From JBDREA01 sp043820265 (GTDB lineage Archaea > Altiarchaeota > Altiarchaeia > IMC4 > JBDREA01), in NCBI GenBank assembly GCA_043820265.1, contig JBDREA010000077.1, positions 1-10,234 on the forward strand: a DNA stretch of 10,234 nt, written 5' to 3'. The translations under genes were made by a program, and so were the position numbers. The notes under the pieces are model-generated. The model made no database searches and was not told where the DNA came from. It worked only from the letters and a program-made list of their open reading frames with translations. Positions 1-6,999 of the stretch are shown here, piece by piece. Every line of letters starts with the position of its first letter. Positions within the stretch are counted from its first letter, which is position 1.

Positions 1-106
1 GACCAGTTAATCCGTCTTTTACAGCATTTACCAGGGTTGTACCCTTATAGACTGCGTCAATGAGTCTCGCAGAAGTAGGCCTTCTTGTGGGAGCAACTGA
101 TGGCAT
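1..106 (-). CDS. N-terminus of an unrecognised protein, cut by the left edge
   Basis: On the minus strand an ATG at 106-104 opens a frame that stays free of stops for 35 codons to the window edge. The peptide begins MPSVAPTRRPTSARLIDAVY and continues with KGTTLVNAVKDGLTG, which has ordinary coding composition. A purine-rich GGAAAG stretch lies about 5 nt upstream and could be a weak ribosome binding site. The gene would be divergent from the 205-2064 gene, with about 98 bp between the two starts, which is enough for back-to-back archaeal promoters. I do not recognise the family, and no signal peptide or membrane helix is visible in this piece. The frame is short enough that chance cannot be excluded. 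Confidence 0.45.
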   Translation of the reverse strand, partial: MPSVAPTRRPTSARLIDAVYKGTTLVNAVKDGLTG

Positions 107-144
107 TTTTCTTTCCAATGTATGGATGGATAGTTTTAGGAAAT

Positions 145-160
145 GAAAGTATAAAACACC
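145..160 (+). promoter_or_regulatory. TATA-like promoter upstream of the propeller/TPR gene
   Basis: The string GAAAGTATAAAACACC contains a TATAAAA box preceded by a purine-rich BRE-like stretch. An archaeal start site about 25 bp downstream would fall near 178, leaving a leader of roughly 27 nt that contains the GGAGATG ribosome binding site at 193-199. Read on the minus strand, the same bases give TTTTATAC, which could serve the divergent gene starting at 106. Assigned from position and consensus only. Confidence 0.45.
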
Positions 161-204
161 TTTTTTTAATGCCTTGCGTCAATAATTCTATTGGAGATGT
201 GGAA

Positions 205-2064
205 ATGAGTTACCAGTTTCGCAGATTGGCCCTGCTATTTCTTATTAGCGTAGCCTTAGCTTCGCCCACTTTGGCTGCTTTTGAAAGCGAAGAGATGCTT
301 TCACTTAAGTGGCGAGTCAATATGGGAGGAAAGCTTGAAGCTTCAAGCAGCATCAACCAGCTTTATGTGAAGGACTTGGACGGGGACGGATTCGGGGAAG
401 TGATTTTGATATCTGCTGGAAGCCAAACAGTGGGGGGTGTAGCTCGAAACAACGGAGCCTTCGTCTTTAGGGACGACGGCACCCCCTGGTGGCAGCAGGG
501 GACCCAAGAGCAGCTTAGAACAAGTTTCATCGGAGACCTTGATAAAGATATGAAACAAGACTTGATTTTGACTTCCGGTGGACTGGCAAACAATATCCAA
601 AGGGGTACAATCTATGTCTTGGACGAGGAGGGAAACCTGGACCAAAAGGCTCATTCCACGAGAATGATTCTAAGCCTTGAAGTGGCCGACGTGGACGGAG
701 ACACTTGGCCGGACATCATTGGAGGATCGACTCAGCAGGTTTCCTTGTTTGACAAGTACGGAGAAACCCAATGGGATTACCTTATCGGTGATGAGGTCCG
801 CTCTGTCTCCGCTGGTTCACTGGATATGGAGGATGACGTACAGATAATTGCTGGAGCTGACAAGGTGTATGTCTTAAACAAAGATGGAAACTTGATGGGG
901 GAAATTGACTTAGGTTCAAAGATAAAATATCTTACGATTGCAAATGTCACCCCCAGTTTTGGGTCTGAAGTTATCGCTTTAACAGAAAAAAACGAGATTG
1001 TCTGTGTGGGAATCGATGAAATTAAGAGGGGAATAGGAAAAGAATGGAAAAAATTTGAGCTAAATGAGAAATGGAAGGTAAGTATGGGGGAAGGTATCAC
1101 AAGCATTTTGGTGGGTAACTTTGACTCCGACAATGCAGATGAGACACTGATTGGAACCGAAGCAGGAAACCTTTTATTAATCGATAACACAGGCTTCATA
1201 TCTTGGAGGAAACCTAAGGCAGCCCTCGGAGACATTGTCTCGCTTTCAGTTAATGATATCGACTTCGACGACACGTTGGAGATTGTTGGGGGGTCCCTGG
1301 ATAAGCGCATATTCGTTTATGATGTGAAAGGTAACTTCGAGTGGACCTTTGATGTACGCGAACCTGTGTTTTCTGTTGAAGCGTTTGACTTGGACGAAAA
1401 CAATTTCATGGACATCATAGTAGTCACAAACTGGAAGAACGTCAATGTCTATGAACTCAACAAGACCTTTGTGAAGTTGCAGATGGCGCAGATGTATTTC
1501 AGGCGAGCACAGGGGAATTTCACCATCTCAAAGTTTAATGAAGCCATAAGCAACTTAAACAATGCCAAAAGACTTTTTTCAGAGTTGGGGGACGTAGCCG
1601 GCTTAAGGGAATGCGAGAAACTGGGAGAGCAGATAACCGAAAAAATAGATTATGAGCGAAAACTCGAGGCTGAGTCATATCACAAAAAGGCCCAGGAACT
1701 CTATATAGAGGGTAACTGTAAAAAAGCATTGGACTACAATAACAAGGCCCTCCAGATATTCATCGAGATGGGTGACTCAGAGAGCATCCTGAAATCGGAG
1801 CTTATACAGCTGCGAATAGACGAATGCCTAAAACTAGCTCCCACATCCATCTCCACAACAATTAGAGATGAAACAGATAAACCCACTATCCCAGGGTTAT
1901 CCACCAACACTCTGATGCTGATTGGTGGAGTAGTCTTCTTAATCGTCTTCTTGGGAGTCGTCGGAAAGAAATTAAAAAAGAGCCGTGAGATTTCCGATTT
2001 GGAAGAAGGATACGAAACGGCCAAGATAGAGGATAATGAGTGGGATGAGATACTCAACGAATAG
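205..2064 (+). CDS. Exported beta-propeller (FG-GAP/VCBS-like) and TPR protein with C-terminal membrane anchor
   Basis: A 619-residue protein. The start at 205 was chosen because GGAGATG lies at 193-199 with good spacing and a signal peptide follows directly (residues about 7-25, ending PTLAA). Residues 30-420 carry at least six regularly spaced calcium-loop motifs typical of FG-GAP/VCBS propeller blades: DLDGDGFGEV (58-67), DLDKDMKQDL (111-120), DVDGDTWPDI (162-171), NFDSDNADET (305-314), DIDFDDTLEI (351-360) and DLDENNFMDI (395-404). Two TPR-like helical units follow (about 424-480 and 488-542), then a short linker, one transmembrane helix (about 569-588) and a charged cytoplasmic tail of about 30 residues. 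Inferred topology is propeller and TPRs outside, tail inside. The next gene starts 10 bp downstream and has the same TPR type and topology, so the products probably work together. The role is unknown; binding of protein or polysaccharide at the cell surface is possible. Confidence 0.85.
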   Translation: MSYQFRRLALLFLISVALASPTLAAFESEEMLSLKWRVNMGGKLEASSSINQLYVKDLDGDGFGEVILISAGSQTVGGVARNNGAFVFRDDGTPWWQQGTQEQLRTSFIGDLDKDMKQDLILTSGGLANNIQRGTIYVLDEEGNLDQKAHSTRMILSLEVADVDGDTWPDIIGGSTQQVSLFDKYGETQWDYLIGDEVRSVSAGSLDMEDDVQIIAGADKVYVLNKDGNLMGEIDLGSKIKYLTIANVTPSFGSEVIALTEKNEIVCVGIDEIKRGIGKEWKKFELNEKWKVSMGEGITSILVGNFDSDNADETLIGTEAGNLLLIDNTGFISWRKPKAALGDIVSLSVNDIDFDDTLEIVGGSLDKRIFVYDVKGNFEWTFDVREPVFSVEAFDLDENNFMDIIVVTNWKNVNVYELNKTFVKLQMAQMYFRRAQGNFTISKFNEAISNLNNAKRLFSELGDVAGLRECEKLGEQITEKIDYERKLEAESYHKKAQELYIEGNCKKALDYNNKALQIFIEMGDSESILKSELIQLRIDECLKLAPTSISTTIRDETDKPTIPGLSTNTLMLIGGVVFLIVFLGVVGKKLKKSREISDLEEGYETAKIEDNEWDEILNE

Positions 2065-2074
2065 GGGATTAGAC

Positions 2075-3961
2075 ATGGTTTCGCCCATATATTCTTTAAA
2101 GAATTTAACTGTTGTCTTGTTGGCATTATTGACTTTGTCCTCAATGGTTGGGGCGCAAACTGTTTCCGATGGATGTTTTTTAACTGAAGGGTATAGCGGG
2201 GAAGATTATTATCACACAGCCAATGAGTACTATATATCAGACTATTATCCTCTGGCATTATGCTATACATTGGAGGCAAGAGATGTTTTTGAGGAAGATG
2301 GAAACCAGGAGGGCTTGGCTAAGACTCTGGCGCTTGAGAGTGCGATTGCGGGTCATTTGACGGAGAATCGTTTGGCGGGAATGTTTTATTCTATTGCAGG
2401 AGACTATTACTTGGATGAGAGATACACTGCGTCAATAAGTCGCGCTCTGAAGGCCTTGGAGATATACGAAAAACTCAACCAGACAGCAGATATCTATAAA
2501 ACCAATGACCTAATAACTGCCGCGAAAAAGGAGATAGAGAAAAATAAAGGAGATATAATGGAGAGGGCAAACCTTGCCTTCTTATTGGCTAAAAAGTACT
2601 TTCGAGATGAGGATTATTATCTTGCCAGGGATTTGGGAAAAAACGCATCCAATTTGTACTCGCAGGTCCCATATCAACCCGGAAAAGACAACGCCGACAC
2701 ATTAATGGATTCATCAGAAAAAAAACTGCAGGAGATGAAACAGAACGCTGATGTGTTATTTGACACCGCAAACGACTATTATGTGGCAAAGGACCTCGAT
2801 AAGGCCGAGATACCTGCCTCTAAGGCTCTTGAGTTTTACAAGAAGTTAAGAGACGAAGGGGGCATCCAAAAATGTGAGAACCTGATAAGAAGGATACTCA
2901 TCGAACGAGGACAGAAAGTTAATGACAAACTAGTAAAAGCGGATTTATTCTTCCAAGACGCAGAAAACTTTTTCATCAAGAGAGACTGCCAGAATGCAAC
3001 TTATTGGGTGCTTGAGGCCAGGGACCTGTATGCCGGGCTCTATAATGATGCTTCCTCCCTCACCGATAAGCGAGAACAAAAACAATTGCATGATTTCTAT
3101 CAGTCCCTGATAAACAAATGCAACAAATTACTAGGGCAAATCCAGGAGGAATGCGGAAGAGAAATAATCAAGCAACAGGCAGAAAACGCATATCTGGAAT
3201 CCCAGAAAAACCTTCTACAAAACAATTACAGGTTATCCGTTACATACGCCCAAAAAGCCAGGGGTTTATGCTCCCAGATAGAGGATTTCGTATGCGTGGC
3301 AAAGGTAGAGAACCTAATCACAGAAATCAACAGCAGAGTCGAGGAAAAACAGAAAGCCGATGCATTATTGGAGGAAGCAGAAGGATTCTACGACAGTGCT
3401 GAATTCCAAAACGCATTACTCAAATCCGAAGAAGCACTCGTCGTATACAAGGCCATCTGGCACAAGGAACTCCAAGAAAAGGTCGAATCGTTTAAAGAGG
3501 AGATATACGTGGGCCTGGAAAAAAGAGATGAAGCAGAAAAATTCCACGACAAAGCCCAACAATATTTCGAAACCCAGAATTTCGAAAAAACCGTCGAGTA
3601 TGCAACCAAAGCAAGAGAGATATATCTCGACATAAATATGACCTTAGGCATAGCTGGAACAGATGCCTTGATATCCAACAGCCAGGAAGTGTTAGATGAG
3701 AGGGCCCGGCAAAGAAGAAACCAAATGCTCATCATTGGGGGGTTGATCATCGCAGGAGGAGCAATAATAATCTTTGTGTGGAAGAAGAAGAAGGACCTGG
3801 AAGAAGATGCTGAACTGCGCTACGAAGAAGACCGGCGCATAAAGATAAGGGAAGAAGAGGAATGGGAGATAGAAAAACAGGAAGAAACGGAGAAACGTGT
3901 GAAAGAAGAGCTTGAAGCGATATTGAAAAGGGAGCGCAGCGAACTGGAAAAGGAAGAATAA
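2075..3961 (+). CDS. Exported TPR-repeat membrane protein with charged cytoplasmic helix
   Basis: A 628-residue protein from the ATG at 2075. This start has a GGGGA ribosome binding site at 2064-2068 and leads straight into a signal peptide (hydrophobic core about 11-26, likely cleavage near VGA). An in-frame ATG at 2036 would overlap the previous gene and has a poorly spaced RBS. The ectodomain is about eight divergent TPR-like units of 50-60 residues, near 43-95, 103-157, 165-220, 225-277, 287-345, 369-419, 428-479 and 486-540. Each resembles the pattern A..yy...y..A...a..AleiY. Several cysteines (34, 63, 267, 305, 349, 360, 399, 407) could form disulfides outside the cell. One transmembrane helix (about 551-569) follows, then 59 residues rich in E, K and R that look like a single charged helix or coiled coil. 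The repeats resemble the two TPR units in the preceding gene. No enzymatic motif is visible, so a scaffold or receptor role is inferred. Confidence 0.85.
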   Translation: MVSPIYSLKNLTVVLLALLTLSSMVGAQTVSDGCFLTEGYSGEDYYHTANEYYISDYYPLALCYTLEARDVFEEDGNQEGLAKTLALESAIAGHLTENRLAGMFYSIAGDYYLDERYTASISRALKALEIYEKLNQTADIYKTNDLITAAKKEIEKNKGDIMERANLAFLLAKKYFRDEDYYLARDLGKNASNLYSQVPYQPGKDNADTLMDSSEKKLQEMKQNADVLFDTANDYYVAKDLDKAEIPASKALEFYKKLRDEGGIQKCENLIRRILIERGQKVNDKLVKADLFFQDAENFFIKRDCQNATYWVLEARDLYAGLYNDASSLTDKREQKQLHDFYQSLINKCNKLLGQIQEECGREIIKQQAENAYLESQKNLLQNNYRLSVTYAQKARGLCSQIEDFVCVAKVENLITEINSRVEEKQKADALLEEAEGFYDSAEFQNALLKSEEALVVYKAIWHKELQEKVESFKEEIYVGLEKRDEAEKFHDKAQQYFETQNFEKTVEYATKAREIYLDINMTLGIAGTDALISNSQEVLDERARQRRNQMLIIGGLIIAGGAIIIFVWKKKKDLEEDAELRYEEDRRIKIREEEEWEIEKQEETEKRVKEELEAILKRERSELEKEE

Positions 3962-3965
3962 GAAA

Positions 3966-5422
3966 ATGCAACAAAAGATAATGGAACTATGCCGCAGAAG
4001 AGGCATAATATTCCCTTCATTTGAGATTTATGGAGGCGCAAGCGGATTTTATGATTATGGACCAATCGGCGTCCGGATAAAAAAGAACTTGGAAGACATC
4101 CTAAGAAGGAAGTATGTTATTGAAGACGGATGCTTCGAAGTAGAGTGCCCGACTGTGACCCCGGAAAAGGTCTGGATCGCAAGCGGACACGTTTCATCCT
4201 TCACCGACCTTTTGACTGAGTGCGCTAAATGCGGGGAATCCTATAAACTTGAGCAATTGGTTACCGAGCAGCAACCCGATGATCTGAAAAACATAGGAAA
4301 AGTCGATGCCATGAAGATGCTGGTCGACTCAGGGAAGTTATCCTGTCTTAAATGCAAAAGCACCCAGCTCGGAAAACCATACGCCTACAACCTGATGTTT
4401 AAAACGGAGATTGGAGCGGGAAAACAACGCCAAACTGGTTACCTTCGCCCTGAGACAGCCCAGACCATTTATCTTCCCTTCAGAAGGCTTTGGGAGGTTG
4501 TCAGAAAGAAGCTCCCATTTGGAGTAATGCAGATAGGTCACAGTTTTAGAAACGAGATATCGCCTCGCCAGGGAATTGTGAGGCTTAGGGAGTTCACCCA
4601 GGCAGAAGTCCAGTACTTCATGGACCCCGAAGACAAGAAAACTGAAAGCTTTTCTGAGGTGTCGGCTTTGAAGGTGAGAATCCTCGATAAAAAGGGAAAA
4701 GAGGCAACTCTGACCCTGAAGCAGGCCGTCAAAAAGAAGGTGATAGACCTCGAACTCATGGCGTACCACCTGGGAGTCGCTTCTAAAGCCTTCACAGACA
4801 TGGGCATGGCTCCCGAAAAACTCAGGTTACGCCAACACAGAGACGACGAAAGGGCGTTTTACAGCACAGACACATGGGACGTCGAATACGAATCCAAGGC
4901 GTATGGGATGGTGGAGATGGTGGGTTTATCTGACAGGACAGACTATGACCTAGGCCAACACCAAAAACTCTCCGGGGAAAGCATGGAAGTAAACATCGAA
5001 GGCAGAAAATTCGTACCCCACGTATTCGAGGTCTCATACGGCATTGACCGCCCGTTTTATTGCACATTGGAGTCCACTTACCGAGAAGAGGGAGAGGGAG
5101 AGGACCGAAGGGTTTGGTTCAGCCTCCCAAAGGAGATAGCACCCTACAAAGTAGCTGTGTTCCCTCTTGTGAAAAAAGACAAAATCCCCCAAAAAGCAAG
5201 TGAGATATTCAAAGAGCTTAGAAGCCAGGGGCTATACGTCCTCTACGATGAAGCGGGAAGCATCGGAAAAAGATACGCCAGAGCAGACGAAATCGGCATA
5301 CCCGCGTGCATCACAATAGACTACGACACACTAAAAGACGACACCGTAACGGTAAGGGACCGAGACACAAAAAACAGAAAAGAATAAATATAAGCGGACT
5401 AGCGGCATTTTTAAAGGTTTAG
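3966..5422 (+). CDS. glyS: Glycyl-tRNA synthetase, class II alpha2 type, with an apparent -1 frameshift near the C-terminus
   Basis: Charges tRNA-Gly with glycine in the cytoplasm. The continuous frame, 3966-5387, gives 473 residues. Visible features are the N-terminal FPSFEIYGGASGFYDYGP; a zinc-ribbon-like insertion (C86, C89, C127, C130); RPETAQ at 161-166; motif 2 with FRNEISPRQG (194-203) and REFTQAE; SDRTDYDLG at 322-330; motif 3 near 355-371 with GIDRPFY; and the anticodon-binding domain from about 388. Motif 3 reads FEVSYG where FEPSFG is usual in the family. The zero frame stops at 5385-5387 right after the RDRDT segment, where relatives carry further residues. The -1 frame continues to TAG at 5420-5422 and encodes QKRINISGLAAFLKV, which looks like the missing end (about 485 residues in total); the end coordinate given here assumes that frame. 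Even so the protein is shorter than the roughly 560-580 residues I expect for archaeal GlyRS. It starts 4 bp after the TPR gene, suggesting co-transcription. Confidence 0.9.
5369..5375 (+). other. A AAA AAC slippery heptamer at the GlyRS frame break
   Basis: The bases AAAAAAC are in the zero-frame phase A AAA AAC, which is the canonical X XXY YYZ arrangement for -1 frameshifting. Slipping back one base moves translation into the frame that ends at 5422. I see no strong stem-loop or pseudoknot just downstream. A base lost or gained in the six-A run by mutation or assembly error would look the same. Confidence 0.5.
5386..5394 (+). promoter_or_regulatory. Possible TATA box for the GH57 gene
   Basis: AAATATAAG lies about 75 bp upstream of the GTG start at 5465. 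A start site about 25 bp downstream would give a leader of roughly 48 nt. The element lies inside the -1-frame tail of GlyRS, so it may simply be coding sequence. The call is weak. Confidence 0.25.
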
Positions 5423-5452
5423 TGCTATTACTTGACTCCAACTGTTTATGTA

Positions 5453-5459
5453 GGGGTGG
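5453..5459 (+). promoter_or_regulatory. Ribosome binding site deciding the GTG start of the GH57 gene
   Basis: GGGGTGG lies 5 nt before GTG at 5465 and can pair with the archaeal 16S 3' end with one G-U wobble. It supports GTG 5465 over the upstream TTG at 5432, which would add a non-conserved extension. The same heptamer precedes the nucleotidylyltransferase gene. Confidence 0.7.
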
Positions 5460-5464
5460 TTTTT

Positions 5465-6760
5465 GTGACATCTATTTGCATGTATTTTCAAGTCCATCAA
5501 CCTTATAGGCTGAAGTGGTTTTGGCCTGGGGATGCGAACGGCTCAAAGGAGCCATTAATGGACAGGTACTTTGATCAGCCGTTAAACGAGTGGACTTTTC
5601 ATAAGGTTGCGGGGAAATGCTATCATCCTGCGACCGATAAGGTTTGTGAGGCCGTCGACAATCTGAGAAATGAGAAGCGCCCCTTTAAGGCGGCGTATTC
5701 GCTTACAGGATGTTTTTTAGACCAGTGCGAGAGATGGGACCCTGACCTCCTTGAGAAATTCAAGTGGCTTGCCTCAACCAAGAAGGTCGAATTCCTCGCG
5801 GAAACCTACCCCCACAGCCTCGCGAGCCTTTTTGAGGACACCACTGAATTCATTGAGGAGGTGGAGTTGCACCGCCAGACTGTAAAGGATCTCCTGGGAG
5901 TGACACCTCAGGTCTTTCGAAACACGGAACTGCTATACCACAACGGCATAGCAAAGACCGTGGAGGAATTAGGCTTCAAAGGCATCCTAACAGAGGGTAT
6001 AGAGAGGATTCTCGAAGGATGGAAGAGTCCGAATTATGTGTATCAAGCTCATGGATGCAAGAAACTGAAAGTGCTTCTAAGAAACTACAAGCTAAGCGAC
6101 GACATCGGATACCGCTTCAGCGCGAAATGGTGGAGCGAGTGGCCCCTTGACGCTGAAAAATACGCAGGCTGGCTTTCCGCGACTCCGGGGGAGACCATAA
6201 ACATCTTCATGGACTATGAGACCTTCGGGGAACACCAATGGGAGGACACGGGGATTTTCTGGTTCCTTCAGGCCCTGCCACATAAGATCCTTGATTGGGA
6301 GCACCTCGAATTCGACACCCCAAGCGAAGTCATCTCAAAATACCACGACAGGGGCGAGCTCATGGTCCCCTGGTATGAGACCGTGTCCTGGGCGGACATG
6401 GAAAGGGATGCGACGGCATGGCTTGGAAACCATATGCAGCATCTGTGCTTCAACCAGTTAAAGCACATGGAGGGGATAGTAAAACAACTGGGAGATCCAG
6501 AGATACTTCGAATTTGGAGGTTTCTTCTCACAAGCGACCACTTTTATTACATGTGCAACAAGGGATGGGGGGACGGCGACGTCCACTGCTACTTCAGCCA
6601 CCACGGAACACCATACGATGCCGGATTAAACTATTATACCATACTCATGGATTTAAGGGAAAAGGTGCTCAAGGCTCTCTGGGAAAAGAAGAACGTGAAG
6701 ATCGGATCCGAATCTAAACCAGCTAAGAGAAAGGCCGAAAAGAATCCAAAAAGGGAATAG
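5465..6760 (+). CDS. Glycoside hydrolase family 57 enzyme (alpha-amylase / 4-alpha-glucanotransferase-like)
   Basis: A 431-residue cytoplasmic enzyme (no signal peptide) expected to cleave or transfer alpha-1,4-glucan chains. The GTG start at 5465 gives MTSICMYFQVHQPYRLKWFW, the usual opening of this family, and has a good RBS. GH57 conserved regions are visible in order: VHQPYRL (10-16); AETYPHSLASLF (112-123); FRNTELLYHN (151-160), whose E155 fits the catalytic nucleophile; FMDYETFGEHQW (248-259), whose D250 fits the acid/base; and SDHFYYMCNKG with GDGDVHCYFSHHGTPYDA (357-386). The length is in the range of the smaller archaeal GH57 amylases. The last 20 residues are lysine-rich and look disordered. 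The family assignment is secure, but the exact activity (amylase or glucanotransferase) cannot be told by eye. The convergent neighbour encodes a sugar nucleotide synthase, consistent with glycogen-like or other glucan metabolism. Confidence 0.93.
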   Translation: MTSICMYFQVHQPYRLKWFWPGDANGSKEPLMDRYFDQPLNEWTFHKVAGKCYHPATDKVCEAVDNLRNEKRPFKAAYSLTGCFLDQCERWDPDLLEKFKWLASTKKVEFLAETYPHSLASLFEDTTEFIEEVELHRQTVKDLLGVTPQVFRNTELLYHNGIAKTVEELGFKGILTEGIERILEGWKSPNYVYQAHGCKKLKVLLRNYKLSDDIGYRFSAKWWSEWPLDAEKYAGWLSATPGETINIFMDYETFGEHQWEDTGIFWFLQALPHKILDWEHLEFDTPSEVISKYHDRGELMVPWYETVSWADMERDATAWLGNHMQHLCFNQLKHMEGIVKQLGDPEILRIWRFLLTSDHFYYMCNKGWGDGDVHCYFSHHGTPYDAGLNYYTILMDLREKVLKALWEKKNVKIGSESKPAKRKAEKNPKRE

Positions 6761-6769
6761 TTCCAATCC

Positions 6770-6921
6770 TTATTCTTCATCAGGTTTTTCAGAAAGACGT
6801 TTTGCAAGGATAAAAGGATTCCTCTTCTTATAAGCATTTATCCACCAGACAATTAGGGTTGTTGCGGCTGCGAAAAGCAGATTCAGAAAGAGAATCAATG
6901 AAAACAAGAATATAACGGAAT
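6770..6921 (-). pseudogene. 3' part of an IS-interrupted 51-codon small membrane protein gene
   Basis: Read on the minus strand, this stretch ends with TAA at 6772-6770 and encodes a hydrophobic helix followed by a basic and then acidic tail: VIFLFSLILFLNLLFAAATT, LIVWWINAYKKRNPFILAKR, LSEKPDEE. Its start codon lies across the insertion sequence at 7924-7922. Removing the IS and one copy of the 8-bp duplication joins the two parts in frame as a 51-residue protein starting MDSVIFLF. The predicted product has a single transmembrane helix (about 4-28) and a charged tail of about 20 residues. I recognise no family. In the present state the fragment has no ATG. An internal TTG could in principle start it, but no ribosome binding site is evident. 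Confidence 0.65.
6914..6921. repeat. Left copy of the 8-bp target site duplication
   Basis: AACGGAAT directly precedes the left inverted repeat and is repeated exactly at 7913-7920. An 8-bp duplication fits the ISH1-like subgroup of IS5. Confidence 0.93.
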
Positions 6922-6934
6922 GGCTTTGTAGAAA
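6922..6934 (+). repeat. Left terminal inverted repeat of the IS
   Basis: GGCTTTGTAGAAA matches the complement of the right end at 7900-7912 in all 13 positions. The match stops at the next base. Confidence 0.93.
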
Positions 6935-6955
6935 TGCTTGATTTTTGAGGGTGTC

Positions 6956-6984
6956 AATCTATGAGGCTTGGAGCCTCATAGATT
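6956..6984. repeat. Perfect 13-bp palindrome with 3-nt loop before the transposase gene
   Basis: Arms AATCTATGAGGCT (6956-6968) and AGCCTCATAGATT (6972-6984) pair perfectly around the loop TGG. The palindrome ends 4 nt before the GGTGA ribosome binding site (6989-6993). It could be an RNA hairpin that blocks or modulates translation of read-through transcripts, or a binding site for the transposase or a repressor. No T-run follows on the plus strand, so a simple terminator is less likely. Confidence 0.85.
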
Positions 6985-6999
6985 AGTTGGTGACTATAA

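Noticed and set aside
51..70. Stretch matching 18 of 20 bases at 2426-2445
   Set aside because: The two copies lie in coding regions of opposite orientation and different frame, with no further copies or flanking structure. Chance similarity is the simplest explanation.
85..204. Upstream extension of the propeller gene from a TTG at 85
   Set aside because: It would place 40 extra residues before a clear signal peptide, overlap the minus-strand frame starting at 106, and ignore the good ribosome binding site before 205.
3692..4065. Several minus-strand frames rich in F, L, S and P over the end of the TPR gene
   Set aside because: They are antisense images of the GAA/GAG/AAG-rich charged tail and the start of glyS.
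6634..6837. Minus-strand frame of 67 codons between GH57 and the IS
   Set aside because: It overlaps conserved GH57 coding sequence and uses a different frame from the interrupted small membrane gene, whose frame is better supported by the repaired junction.
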